Shown: piece by piece, positions 9,869-21,321 of the stretch | Layout of the letters: each line of letters opens with the position of its first letter | Numbering within the stretch: position 1 is the stretch's first letter | Position numbers and translations under genes: made by a program | Origin: Macrophomina tecta | Lineage: Eukaryota; Ascomycota; Dothideomycetes; Botryosphaeriales; Botryosphaeriaceae | DNA length: 64,000 nucleotides | Assembly: GCA_024180945.1 (NCBI GenBank) | Contig: JAKSGN010000035.1 | Coordinates: 2,728,001-2,792,000, forward strand | Reading direction: 5' to 3' | Notes under the pieces: generated by a model | What the model saw: the letters and a program-made list of their open reading frames with translations, nothing else | The model's database searches: none | Told to the model about the DNA's origin: nothing

Positions 9869-12173
9869 TCACGGCAAAATCATAAAGCTCTTCTTCTGCA
9901 ACACCCTCTCCGGCCATTTCAGCACATGGCCGTCGCGCTGCCTCGCCCACCAAAAATCCGCCGCCACGTCCGCCGCGCGATCGAAGCTCCTCAGCCCGTA
10001 CCTGTCCGCACACGCCCTCATCCACTTGCAAATATCCGAGAAGTCCTCCTGGTCCTGTGCCTCAACTGCGGCGATGAAACCCGGCCATAGAACGCTGGCA
10101 GAGGCGATATTCTGGGCGATCTTCTCGCCCTCGAGCGCCAGCAGGTGCGCCTTTATGTCGCGCACCATGTACTGCAGCATGAAGCGGTTGATGTCGTGGA
10201 CTTCGCGGTAAAAGTAGATGACGAGGGCGCCGTGGAAGGCCTTGGCGCCGTGGTCGCTATCCGTGTTGGTGGATGTTGTTGATGCTGCTGGCTCGTCCAT
10301 AATGCCCCCCGGCGCTTCTTGTGCTTGCTGTTGCTGCTTGTCCTCGTTCGTCCAGCCGCACAGGAGGTCCTCGACCACCTTGCAGCGCTTGTGAAAGTCC
10401 TCCATGAAGTCTGGGTTGGGGTGCGGGGTCGCCTTCACCTGGCGCGACTCGCAGCACAGGTACGTGATGTGTGACATCAGCACGACGAGCGACTCCGGGA
10501 TGTTGTAGATGCGTGAGAACAGTTGGCGGACTTCCGGCCCGGAGTTCTCGAAGAAGTCATCCAGCTCGCGGAAGTTGCTCGGCACGCCGTCCTCCTGGTT
10601 GCCGAACCACTTGTGGCCGGCCAGGGACGGGTAGCGAGCGGAGCTGGGCGCGGCGGAGCCGTTCTTGAAGAACTGGCTGTCTGCCGACAGCGGGTAGACG
10701 AAGGTAGCCTCTTCCATGACGCGGAGGTAGAGGAACATTGTGTGCAGCATCTGCACTTTGCGAGATGGGTTGTATTTGCATAATCCGCGAAGATGGATCA
10801 ATCTCTGAGCATCAAGGAGGTGTTTTCGGGCATCGACGAGTTTTCCGTTAGTAACCTGTCACTTATCAATTCCACGCCCGGGGCTGTTGCCGAGAGCTGG
10901 GGCGGCTTACACAGGATGTAACCAAAGCAAGCAAAGCCATGAGCAGTGTCTTGTACTTTGCCTTCTTAGGCCCTACGACCTCGTGCCGTAAACTTATTTG
11001 GATGTGGGCCATAGATTTCGCTTGGTAGGTCTCCGCGATTTTCCACCAGTACCCGGAGCCAGCCTCTGCTCCTGACAGTCTATCGAGGTGAAATGCGCTG
11101 ATGACCATAAGAGAGTATAGAAGGGACAAGTTTGCAGCGCTGGGCTCCGTTCGCAAGGTAAGCTGACCAACGGCTTTTAGAGCCTCAGGGAAATATAGTG
11201 ATTGCCAGGGAGATTTGTCGTTGAGGTTCTGGGAGGCCACCTTGACGAAATCGTTCATAAAGTGCGAAAGCAACAGGTGACCTTCGGGTGAGATGGGCGA
11301 AGAGGAGCCGTCCAAGATGCTGAATGACTGCGGAGATAGAGGGCTAAGTGAGAATTGGGGCAGACTTGCTGGGCTTGGACCATCTCCAATCATGGTCGAG
11401 CCACGCGGGGTCTGATTGAGCAAGAAGTCTTCATGGTCCGGGGTAAATAGATAGGCCATGGATGCAAAGTCTTCATCGTCTATCTCCGGTATAGCGCCAA
11501 ATTCCTCGGGCGCAGAAGCAGTGCTTGCCCCGTCAAGCGCACCGGCCGGACTCAATGAAGATCGGGGTGCTGGCGTCATTAGGGGGTCATGAGCCAGATC
11601 CAGTTCCAGCAGAACATTAGACGGACTCAAATCAACTGACTGGTCGCTCCCTAGGGCTGTTGATGTGATTAATGGAACCTGCGGGCCTTGGTCAGGCTGG
11701 TAGTTGGTGTCCAGCTGAAACATGGCAAAAGGTCCCTCTATGACGAAGCCTTCGCCAGCATGACATCTTCCTTCCAATTTGGTAACAGTAGACCTATAGT
11801 CAACGCCAGCACCTCGTGCGAGTTCAACGCACATGGCTTTCCTCTCGGCATCTTCAGAAGTCAGCCGGCCGGTTCAACGGCTCCAGGGAGAAAATATGAA
11901 GCGAGCGCAGATAATACCGGAAAAGAGCAATCGTCTACATTGTCTCGAGTCCTCAACCTCGCGAGGAGCAGTATCTTCTGCGAGGAAAGAGCTGGCAAGT
12001 CCGAGAGGTTGAGTCCACTGGATTAGTGATTCGTAACCTTCACAATCCAGGCGGAGGCGCTCGCATACGCGGCACCCAAGTCGTCGCTGATCGCATTTCA
12101 CATGGCGGCGGCGACAGGTCCGACAGCCGCCGAAGCTCCTTGTCCGATGTGCTTGGCGTGTAGGTTTTGACAT
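9869..12173 (-). CDS. Zn2Cys6 fungal transcription factor
   Basis: Exons 12173-11918, 11851-10911 and 10855-9869 give 727 aa. The DNA-binding binuclear cluster is CRTCRRRHVKCDQRRLGC plus RVCERLRLDC, starting at Cys17, with the C-x2-C-x6-C-x6-C-x2-C-x6-C spacing of Gal4-type regulators. A long Ser/Pro/acidic middle follows. A helical C-terminal region (fungal-specific TF domain 2 type) includes SLLYSLMVISAFHLDRLSG and MLHTMFLYLRVMEEATFVYPL. Nuclear regulator of unknown targets. It lies directly downstream of the phosphoketolase gene on the same strand, so carbon metabolism is a guess only. The ATG at 12173 places the cluster close to the N-terminus as usual; an upstream in-frame ATG exists at 12233. 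Confidence 0.9.
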
Positions 12174-12883
12174 TGCGCGGCGGCTGAGGTTTGAAGGTGG
12201 AGGATAGCGAGTGGAGACGAACGGACTGATCAATTTCCCCGCGCCCTATCGGGATGATAAGACGTGTCAAAGCTAACTATAGATGGTTAGAACTGCCACT
12301 TTGGCAATCAATCGGGTCCTTTCCAGCAGTTCCGTGCTGTGCGCCCGGAACTTTTGACTTTACATTGCTCGGCACAAGCCTTTCTTGTCACTATACAGGC
12401 CGCGAGTCCCTTTATCTTATCCTCACAGCTCAACCAATACTACCCTACGAGCCACCTATAACCATGCTAGCTAGCCCCATATGTTGTCAACATGCGGCGC
12501 TATACCATATGTTTCACAAGATGCTTGCCCTCAGAAGTAGGTCGGAGTTGAATGCATAGTATATGTACGTACATAGTGACCCTACACGATAACCGAATAA
12601 GTCGATGTTTTCAACGATATTAGCTAATGCCAATAACCCGCATAGAGCATACAAATGTCGTCAAACAATCAAATATCGTCTTTGTGCTTTTCTTTCTTTT
12701 CTTAAGGACTGGATGGAACCAGCACTCCCAAAAGAAATAAAATAAAAGTAGGTTGCACTCTTTGAACCCCCGCAAAAAAAAAAAGAAAAAGGATGGAACA
12801 AGGAGATATTATCACTAAGGCCAAGGCTTTATGGAAAGAAATTCTCGCGAATGGCTATTCCATCGATCCAATGCCGCCATCAC
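12174..12883. other. intergenic, A/T-rich in part
   Basis: Regulator promoter and phosphoketolase 3' flank. AT-rich from about 12540, with an A-rich run at 12773-12790. No gene seen. Confidence 0.5.
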
Positions 12884-15424
12884 TCAATAGGGCCACCTCC
12901 AGGTTCTCAAATCCTCCGGATCCACACCTTCATGGAACGCGTAATTCCTCGCGCTGATCTGCTTGTTGAGCAGTGCCTCTCTGGCCGCGGCTCCCTTATT
13001 ACCCAGGCCAGGTATGCGGTCGATAGCGTCAATGGCAAGGCTGAACCGATCAGTACCGTTGCGGATAGCCAGCTCAAGAGGAGTGTCAATGTTGCCCTTC
13101 TCACGGTATCCAACAACGTGCAGGTTATGCTGACCCTTGCGCTTGTACGTCAAGCGATGGATCAACCAAGGGTAACTGTGGAAGTTGAAGATAACGGGCT
13201 TGTCATCTGTGAAGATGGCCTTAAACTCGGCGTCAGTGCAGCCGTGCGGATGCTCGCCCGCGCTGATGAGTTTGAAGAGGTCGACGACGTTGACAAAGCG
13301 AATCTTGATCCCAGGAATGTGCTCGCGGAGGAGGGCGGTGGCCGCAAGTGACTCATGCGTGGGGACATCGCCGCAGCAAGCCATGACCACGTCAGGCTCT
13401 TCACCGCTGTCTATAGAACGTGTTAGCACTGAAGGCTATGTGAATTGCGTGGGCGAGAATCGATTACCAGTAGAGGCCCACTCCCAGATTCCAAGTCCCT
13501 TTGTGCAATGCGCAATGGCAGCCTCCATGTCCAGATACTGAAGGTGATTCTGCTTGTCAGCAACAATGACATTGACGTAATTGGATGAGCGGAGACAATG
13601 GTCTGCGACGCTCAGCAGACAGTTGGCATCCGGAGGCAGGTAGATCCTGACGACTTCGGGACTCTTGTTCGCAACAACATCCAGGAAACCGGGATCTTGG
13701 TGAGTGAAGCCATTGTGATCTTGACGCCAGACCGTGGCAGTCAGAAGAATGTTGAGAGATGCAATCTTCTGACGCCATTCAACCTCGCTAGCCTTCTCGA
13801 TCCACTTGCAGTGTTGGTTGACCATAGAGTCGATGATGTGGATGAACGGTTCGTAACTGTTAATCAGGCCGTGACGACCAGAGAGAATGTAGCCTTCAAG
13901 CCACCCTTCGACGGTGTGCTCGCTCAGCATTTCCATGACTCTACCGTTGTAGGCCAAGTTTCCACCATCCGCATCCTCATCAAAGTAGTCTGCCAACCAG
14001 ACCTTCTTGCCGGTATCATAGATGGCATCCAGCTTGTTGGACTGCGTCTCATCGGGGCCGAATACTCTGAAGCGTGTCGGGTTGTTCCGAACAATTTCAC
14101 GCAGGAACGTCCCGAAGCGGCTCATGGAACCATCCTCGGAGACACCAGCCTTGAGAACATCGAACTTGAAGGTGCGGAAGTCGGGAACCTTGAGTTTGTG
14201 CTTGACGAGGCCGCCGTTGGCAACCGGGTTTGCGCACATGCGCCTGTTGCCCCGAGGAGCGAGCTCACGAAGCTCTTCAATCAGCTTACCCTCCTTGGTG
14301 AACAGTTCTTCCGGCTTATAGCTGCGCAGCCATTCTTCCAGCTTGGCGAGGCTCTCCGAGTTGCCGTGAACGTCGGTGATAGGGACTTGGTGGGAACGCC
14401 AGAAACCCTCGAGGAAGTGATTGCCAAGCTTGCGAGGCCCAGACCAGCCCTTGGGCGTGCGAAGAACAATCATCGGCCATCGAGGACGGAAAGCCTTGCC
14501 GGTGTCACGGGCTTGCTTCTGGTATTCCTGGATCTTAAGCACGCAGGCCTCGAGAGTGGATGCCATGGCTTGGTGCATCGACTCCATCTCGCTGCCCTCG
14601 ACAAAATAGGGCTCCCAGCCATAGCCGTGGAAAAGAGCCTCAAGCTCCTCGTGGCTGATGCGAGAGAGGATGGTGGGGTTGTTGATCTTGTAGCCGTTCA
14701 AATGGAGGACCGGGAGGACAGCGCCATCGGTGATTGGATTCAAGAACTTGGTGCTGTGCCAGCTAGTGGCCAGCGGCCCAGTTTCAGCCTCGCCGTCGCC
14801 GACCATGGTGAGCGCAATCAGGTCTGGGTGGTCGAACACAGCGCCAAAGGCATGGGAGATGGCATAGCCGAGTTCTCCACCCTCGTGAATGCTGCCAGGA
14901 GTCTCGGGAGTAGCGTGGCTGCCAATGCCGCCGGGGAAGGAGAACTGCTTGAAGAAGCGGCGCATGCCCTCGACGTCCTCGGAGATGTCGGGGTAAACCT
15001 CGGTGTATGTGCCCTCGAGGTAGGCGTTGGATAGCACTGCGGGAGCTCCATGGCCAGGGCCGGAGATGAAGATGGAGTCCAGATCATACTTCTTGATCAG
15101 GCGGTTGAAGTGCAGGTAGGTGAAGCTCTGGCCGGCATCGGATCCCCAGTGACCGAGGAGACGCGCCTGTGTGGAAATCACATGTCAGAAATGGCAGCGT
15201 AAGCACGGGGCTAATTGACATACCTTGATGTGCGACAGCTTCAATGGCTCTCTGAGAAGCGGATTCTCCCTCAGGTAGATCATGCCCAAGCAGAGATACA
15301 TGGACGCCTTGAAATAGGCATCGTACTTGCGGACCTCGTCCTGCGAGAGAGGCTTCTCGCTGACGGTCGACCGGGCGGCGCCGAAGGGAGAAAGGCTCGC
15401 CGAGACAGTGCCATTGGAAGGCAT
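12884..15424 (-). CDS. xylulose-5-P/fructose-6-P phosphoketolase
   Basis: Thiamine diphosphate enzyme that splits xylulose 5-phosphate (or fructose 6-phosphate) with phosphate into acetyl phosphate and glyceraldehyde 3-phosphate (or erythrose 4-phosphate). Exons 15424-15224, 15166-13468 and 13410-12884 give 808 aa, a full family length. Signatures: [21 protein letters not shown] after the first junction, GPGHG at 103-107, the [18 protein letters not shown] segment from 151, and the cofactor motif GDGEAETGP from 190. The C-terminal domain includes [17 protein letters not shown] and the ending [12 protein letters not shown] typical of the family. Cytosolic. In fungi it gives a bypass from the pentose phosphate pathway to acetyl units. 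A GA/CT microsatellite lies in the leader. Confidence 0.97.
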
Positions 15425-15479
15425 GGCTGCGGCGGATTGCTAGGGGGTTGAAGTTGATGAAGCTCCAGAAGTGGTGAGG

Positions 15480-15500
15480 AAGAGAGAGAGAGAGAGAGAG
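15480..15500. repeat. (GA)n microsatellite in phosphoketolase leader
   Basis: About ten AG units, 55-75 bases upstream of the phosphoketolase ATG. On the coding strand this is a CT tract, a frequent element of strong fungal promoters and leaders. Confidence 0.8.
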
Positions 15501-17252
15501 GCGAAGGCAGTGCTACGGTGGACGGCGCCCTTTTAAACGGAAGCAGCGATGATGCAGCAATCGACGATGGCACGAGGCTGGCCTGCGGGACGGCAAGCAG
15601 GCAGATACCCCCCTCTGCCACACTTGGCCCTTCCTTGCCTCGTCACGACATCATTCCACTGTGCCCACGGGGAAGCCGCGCTGGAGGTCTGGAGCTTTGG
15701 GAAATATCAGACCACCGGCCCCGGAGCGAGTCGCGGCGCAGGGCCAAACAAGGCAGTGGCTCTGGCCGGCCGAGCGACGCGGATTGGCGCAGGTGCATCG
15801 GCACTGACTGCTCAATGGCCGTGAGACTGGCGCTCGCCGCGCACAACTACGGCGCGAGCGTTGGCCAATTGGTGCAGGATGGAGCGTCCCCGCCAGCAAC
15901 CCAGCTCTCACAGTCCGCACTTCGGCACGTTGCGGTTGTGCTCCCCCGCGCTCTCCCGCCCACGCCCCAGCGCCGATCACTGATGGACAGGGCCCCGACC
16001 ATCCAGCGATGATCCGACAGCCGCGTTTCGTCAGCCACGGCAGGCGTTGACGGTGGGGCCTGCGGCAACGCCTTTGGCGCAACACGAGCTTCATCGACCG
16101 ATCACACGCCTGCCCTTTGCCACGGCGGAGCCTGCCAGCCCGCGCGCCCTCTGCGCCAGCTGTGGACGGACCGGCAGGCATAAGCAGGATATTCTCCCAG
16201 TTTGCGTGTTCTGTCTGGCCGACATAACGGTCTCAGCCAATGCAGCACCCTTCCGGCCGAAGCGCTGTTTGCATTCGCCCCGTTTTCCGTGATTCCTCGC
16301 GAGCGAACTACTGCAGGCCGGTCCAAAAATGTGGATTTCCCCAGTCAACATTCGCCAGTCGGCTGGAAGGCAGGCACGATGGCGGAACCGAGGGGTTACG
16401 TGTCCTTATTGCCCTGCCCATGCTGTGTTGTACTGTCCTGAGCTCTCCTGACGACCTGGATGGGTAGCAGGACAAGGACTGGGCGAGCTGGTGACGGCGG
16501 GGTGTATGTATGTACAAGAATCGACGGCAACCGCCGATCGTCGGGTCACCTGGGGGCAGCCCCCAGGCCACTAAGGACAAGACCGTTCGTTTCGGCCCGG
16601 CACGGGAAAGGCACGCCCTGCCGTCCTCTTGGCTCGCGTGGTTGGACTACATACTTCAACACTGGCGTTGGCTTTGGACCGACTTCGCAATCAGAGCCTT
16701 GCGTTGGTTGTCTACGCGACCCTGCTTTCAGTCATTGTCAACTCCTATACGATTCTTCGTGTCGGGTAGGCGCACGAGAGACGGTCTTCTTATATGTTTG
16801 CCGACGATTCGCTGGCATCACTCTCCTTCATTGAATTATGAAAGCCCTCCACCTAGATGTTACTTGCAGTCAAGGGAACCAGGCCATCATACGCGTCTGC
16901 TCATTCCATACGCCCACCGTCTGCTTGCTACACACACACGCAAAGCATTCTACCATCTGCGAGTTGCAACATCAGCCAGCGCAAGCCTTCTGGTGCCCCG
17001 AGGAGACTCGAGGTGAAGACGCGATGTTGAAAAAAAGCCATGATGCAAGTCTCCGCATTGTCTGCTCGATCCCTGACAATATGCAGGGACCGCCTCCATC
17101 TAGCTGGATACCGTCCCTCCACAATTAGTGGTAATGCGCCAGGGAGTCGTGGTCGCTGGGCCGATCTTGCGCTGCTTTAAGCGCAAGCCATTTCATCTCG
17201 AGATCATGAGATTCTTGCATAGACGCTTGAGAACCCCTGCAAAACATCGTTT

Positions 17253-17270
17253 TATATATATATATATATA
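17253..17270. repeat. (TA)n microsatellite
   Basis: Nine TA units, flanked by T runs, in the gene-free stretch downstream of the ALB1 3' end. Confidence 0.85.
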
Positions 17271-17627
17271 TTTTTCAAGGAGCCGAAATTTCAGTCTGTA
17301 AATACCGAAGCTTTCGGTATTACTGTAGCCGCGGCAATCGAGGGCACGAAGCTGCAAATTTGCCGGAAAGTGGAATGGGCGCCAATACTTGAAGTAATGA
17401 TCGGGGGTATAACGTCTTATTTCGTGTCATCGACCTCCTTTGGAGGTAGTTGGGTGCGACTCCGGTCATACGACCAGCCTCAAAACCGGACCCTCCCAAG
17501 CTTACTTTTCCCTCCATCGTGCCGTACCGTATTGGGTTCTTTAAAAGGAATTACCGAAACGCCGTTTGTATGCACAGAAGTATTTTCTCACAGCGCCACA
17601 TCCGGAGCGCCGGCTGGCAGTCAGCCG

Positions 17628-18211
17628 TTACTCGGCCACATCGAGATCATCATCTGCTGCGTCCCCGTCGACCTGGCCCTGGGGCGCGGGCTTACGACCA
17701 ACGGCAGCGATTGTCTGCGCGTTGAGGCTGGCCAGGCTCTCGGAGCCCTTGGGCGTCGCATCCATCTCCACGTCGTCCTCATTATCATCTTGTAGAGCGG
17801 CAAAGGCGTTCTTCGGCTTGACATCTCCGTTGAGCGCCTCCCAATCCTTGCGCCTCTCCTGGACTCTCCGGGCTCTTTGCTTGCTATCTTCGACCTTCCT
17901 CTCCAGCTTCTCGTAGTTGGCGTCGGCCTTCTCCATGGCGCGTTCCTGGCGCACGCGCTGCTGGTGGGTCAGGCGCTTCTTCTTTTGCTTCTTAGAAATG
18001 CCGGCATCTTGGGCGGAGAGGACAGAAGCTGAGATCTTGGTCTTCGGCTTAGGGAGCGAGGAGGCATCGGTGAGGGTCTGCAACGTCTTGTCCACGGGCT
18101 CCTCGGCGCGGCGAGCGGCGCGCGAATGCTGCGAAGGTTCTGGGCAGGGTCAGCCAGCGCCGCAGGGCGGTAAGCGGGAGAATACTGACGCTTGCTCTTC
18201 GCCTTTGCCAT
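17628..18211 (-). CDS. ALB1: Alb1-like 60S ribosome biogenesis factor
   Basis: Exons 18211-18190 and 18139-17628 give 177 aa. The start MAKAKSKQPSQHSRAARRA matches the basic, conserved N-terminus of the Alb1 family, followed by a highly charged Lys/Glu/Arg coiled stretch and an acidic tail ending DLDVAE. In yeast Alb1 works with Arx1 as a shuttling pre-60S factor, binding in the nucleus and released in the cytoplasm. A 22-base first exon with a 50-base intron is needed to reach the conserved start. The downstream acceptor at 18129 would break the frame, so the one ending at 18140 was chosen. Head-to-head with the ubiquitin protease gene, 386 bases between ATGs. Confidence 0.8.
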
Positions 18212-18597
18212 TCTTCTCGGCGGTGCAAAGTTGCAGTCGGGGAGAGCACGCGCAGTGGGAGTGTCCGGGCGGGCTTCGAACTTTTTTTGGTGGAGCGCGA
18301 TCCGCGCCAAGAGGGTCCGCAGAGCGTTGCGCAGAGAGCAGCGGTGCGGTGGCCCAAGCGCGACCGGAGCGCGCAATCTCCAGCTTGTCGCCCTTCATCT
18401 CGCGACAACTTCTCAATCCTCGCAACTCCACCTCTTGCTCTCCAACAAAGCTCGCGCACCCTCCCCTCCCGCCGCCCAGCTCCACCTGCTCGATGCGGCA
18501 CCCGCGGGAGCGCCAGCCCAGCTTTGTCCGCCACGCCCATCGTCTCCGTCCTGGCTGATCCGTCACTGAGCCGCCTTCCCGCCCTGCACTTTCAACA
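18212..18597. promoter_or_regulatory. shared divergent promoter ALB1 / USP
   Basis: 386 bases between two divergent start codons, GC-rich, without a clear TATA. Both transcripts must start here. Confidence 0.5.
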
Positions 18598-21321
18598 ATG
18601 TCCGACTTTCGACCCCCTCCGAATCCTATGTCTCATGACGGCTTCACCGTGTGGCCAGATCGGTCCCAAGAGGATCCCCGCGCCACTCCGGCCTCGATGC
18701 TCGTGCTGCTCGTCTTGGGACTCATCGCTGCGCATCGCGTCCTCGGCCACTACGGCATTCCACTGCGTGCTATCCCCGAGCTCTTCTGGAACTGCTTCGT
18801 CTACCTGATGCCTGCCTCACTCGTCTTCGCCATCGGCCAGCCTTCCTTCAACCCCGACGTCGACGCCGACACCAGCTCGCCCGCGGATAAGGAAAGGAAG
18901 CGGGCGAATATTTTTGCCGCCAAGAACGAGGTCTTGCGCCGCACCTTTGGGCTCGAAGGCATCGGCTTCCTAAAGGCCATCGCCGGCGACAGCTCCCTGC
19001 GCGCCGCTGGCGCACTCACTGGAGGCATGAAGAACGCCGCACCCGCTGGTCTAGGAAACTGGGACAATTCGTGCTACCAGAACAGCGTCATTCAGGGTCT
19101 GGCCTCACTTCCAAGCCTCGAGGGCTTCCTCACGAAGAGCACAGGCATGTTCGACAACCTGGTCGGCGACTCGACCAACGGCGCACTTCTCGACACGGTT
19201 ATGAAGCTCAACAACCCTAAAAATCACGGCAGCTATCTCTGGACCCCTGCGAAACTGAAAAGCATGAGCAGTTGGCAACAGCAAGATGCCCAGGAATACT
19301 TCTCAAAGGTTCTGGATGAGATTGATAAGGAGATTCTGAAGGCTTTGAAGCAAAATCAGGAAGTAAAGGGCCTCGAACAAGTGCCATCCGAAGAGGAAGA
19401 ACGCAAGCCCGAACTTCAAAAGTACCCGGAGTCCTTGCGGAATCCTCTAGAAGGCTTGCTTGCTCAGCGTGTCGGGTGTATGAGCTGCGGCTTTACTGAA
19501 GGCTTGTCAATGATTCCGTTCAATTGCCTCACGGTCCCGTTGCAGACGGCCTGGGGTTACGGCTGCGACATCAGGGACTGCTTGAACGAGTACACCAAGC
19601 TGGAGCCTATTGAAGGCGTCGAATGCGCGAAATGCACTCTCTTGAAGGCACGTGATTCTCTGCAACGGATCCTCGAGGACCGAGAGGAAAACGAACCAAC
19701 AGAAGCTACCAAGGCATTAGCTACCCGGCTGAGAGCCGTCCAGGAAGCTTTGGACGATGAGGATTTCGCTGACAGCACTATCATCAAAAAGTGTTCGATA
19801 CCGCGCAAGAATTGGGTCTCGAGCACTAAGTCCAGACAGGCTGTTGTTGGCCGTCCCCCTAAGTCTCTGGTCATTCACGTTAACAGAAGCGTTTTCGACG
19901 AAATCACCGGCATGCAGAGAAAGAACTATGCCAATGTTTCTTTTCCGGAACACTTGGATCTTGGTCCCTGGTCTCTCGGATCCGCTAAATATGACAGCAA
20001 AGATTTCGCCGTCGCTCCTGAATCTTGGCCCACAAACCCCTCAGAATCCATGATCAATCCCCAAAGGACCCTTGCCGTTCAATCTCTTCCCTATGAACTC
20101 CGCGCTGTGGTTACGCATTATGGGAGGCACGAAAACGGTCATTACATCTGCTACCGGAAGCATCCTTTCACGGCCGAGGGAGAAAAGGAAGCAAAGGCTG
20201 ACGAGATGGATTTGGGTGACGTGAATGGTGAATCCGAAGTCTGGTGGCGCTTGAGCGACGAAGATGTGTCCAAGGTCTCAAAAGAAGATGTGTTGGCGCA
20301 AGGTGGCGTTTTCATGCTCTTTTACGAGGCACAAGAGCTCCCACCCCCGCCGAGCCCTATATCGAGTTCCCTCATGAGGCGCAGTTCCACTGCGACCATT
20401 CGCGCCGCGGCTCCCATGTCTTCTGCGGTAGAGACTTATGAGACAGTGCAGGAGCAAGAGGATGAAGGTTCTGGCGACGCTGATGATGAGATGATGGATG
20501 TTGGCGAGCAGGTGCCTGCGCCTGTGCGAGTTTCTACAAACGCCCCGGCGTATCCGCCGCGGACATCGTATCACCGTCCCACCGAATCCATGGAAACGAC
20601 TCCGCCGAAATCGGACAGCGAGAGCGACTATGAGCCGGTTTCACCCTCGTCCTACAATTCCGAACTCGAGGATACAGTCGTCCTTCCACGTAAGAGACAT
20701 AATCGGGACCGGAACTCTACCATCTCGAATGCTTCTTCAGCCAGCTTCAATTACCCTCCCACGCCACTGTCGCCACTATCCCTGTCACCAACAACCTCCG
20801 GACAACCTACCCCATTTGCTGAGCAGCATCCTACATTTCCCACTTTCACCCGCCAGGACATGGACAACGAGTCAGAATTCCAGCCTCTTGCGTCACCAGG
20901 TCTATTCTCCCCCCACAGTCTCTCTACTCCGATCGCCCAAAGCCCGAATCTAGACCCAATTACGCGCGCAGCCATCGAAGCTTCTGTTCAGGAGGAGGAG
21001 CACGAGCCTCGCTGGACCACTAGCCGCAGTGATTACGCCCCCTCCACTGTCGGTGGTACGGACAGCGAATATGCCCCCAGCGCAGGCGGCTATGCCAGTG
21101 ACATCGAAGGCTCGGCTTTCGGTTCTGAAGCTGGGGATGCGCAGCTGAGCGAAAAGGAGGCATCGGTGCCGGGCTCACCTGTTCGCGTGAAAAAGGAGCT
21201 GCAGGCACACCGTCAGAGCTTGACGATGAGGACCGCTCAGGCGCCAAAGGGAGAAGGAGAGAATGACGAGAACGTGGGATTGGAGGGTAAGCAAAACCTC
21301 AGGATGGTGGCTGCGACTTGA
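18598..21321 (+). CDS. ubiquitin-specific protease with N-terminal membrane segment
   Basis: Single exon, 907 aa. A hydrophobic segment (about residues 34-50, LVLLVLGLIAAHRVLGH) and a second weaker one near 62-80 precede the USP domain. The Cys box is GLGNWDNSCYQNSV with the nucleophile at Cys159. The His box is HYGRHENGHYICYRK with His515. A zinc ribbon is suggested by CMSCGF and CAKC. After about residue 575 the protein is Ser/Pro/acidic and probably disordered. The layout resembles yeast Ubp1, which also has an N-terminal hydrophobic stretch and a membrane-linked form, so an ER or other membrane-anchored deubiquitinase is likely. Its substrate is unknown. Confidence 0.93.
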   Translation: MSDFRPPPNPMSHDGFTVWPDRSQEDPRATPASMLVLLVLGLIAAHRVLGHYGIPLRAIPELFWNCFVYLMPASLVFAIGQPSFNPDVDADTSSPADKERKRANIFAAKNEVLRRTFGLEGIGFLKAIAGDSSLRAAGALTGGMKNAAPAGLGNWDNSCYQNSVIQGLASLPSLEGFLTKSTGMFDNLVGDSTNGALLDTVMKLNNPKNHGSYLWTPAKLKSMSSWQQQDAQEYFSKVLDEIDKEILKALKQNQEVKGLEQVPSEEEERKPELQKYPESLRNPLEGLLAQRVGCMSCGFTEGLSMIPFNCLTVPLQTAWGYGCDIRDCLNEYTKLEPIEGVECAKCTLLKARDSLQRILEDREENEPTEATKALATRLRAVQEALDDEDFADSTIIKKCSIPRKNWVSSTKSRQAVVGRPPKSLVIHVNRSVFDEITGMQRKNYANVSFPEHLDLGPWSLGSAKYDSKDFAVAPESWPTNPSESMINPQRTLAVQSLPYELRAVVTHYGRHENGHYICYRKHPFTAEGEKEAKADEMDLGDVNGESEVWWRLSDEDVSKVSKEDVLAQGGVFMLFYEAQELPPPPSPISSSLMRRSSTATIRAAAPMSSAVETYETVQEQEDEGSGDADDEMMDVGEQVPAPVRVSTNAPAYPPRTSYHRPTESMETTPPKSDSESDYEPVSPSSYNSELEDTVVLPRKRHNRDRNSTISNASSASFNYPPTPLSPLSLSPTTSGQPTPFAEQHPTFPTFTRQDMDNESEFQPLASPGLFSPHSLSTPIAQSPNLDPITRAAIEASVQEEEHEPRWTTSRSDYAPSTVGGTDSEYAPSAGGYASDIEGSAFGSEAGDAQLSEKEASVPGSPVRVKKELQAHRQSLTMRTAQAPKGEGENDENVGLEGKQNLRMVAAT

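Larger units (their letters stand above)
15425..17627. other. gene-free region of about 2.2 kb
   Basis: GC-rich up to about 16.7 kb, then more mixed. Short open frames on both strands (longest about 175 codons) have Arg/Pro/Ala-rich, unstructured translations and no domain. I see the phosphoketolase promoter at the left edge, microsatellites, and nothing else supportable. Confidence 0.5.

Noticed and set aside
13598..15034. Plus-strand open frame of 478 codons opposite phosphoketolase
   Set aside because: Codon-bias shadow; no domain and no splice or promoter support.
15518..16181. Open frames of 160-175 codons on both strands in the gene-free stretch
   Set aside because: Low-information Arg/Pro/Ala-rich translations, no domain, overlapping each other on opposite strands.
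17253..17270. TA repeat as a TATA box
   Set aside because: No start codon in a supportable gene lies within a useful distance; it is a simple microsatellite.
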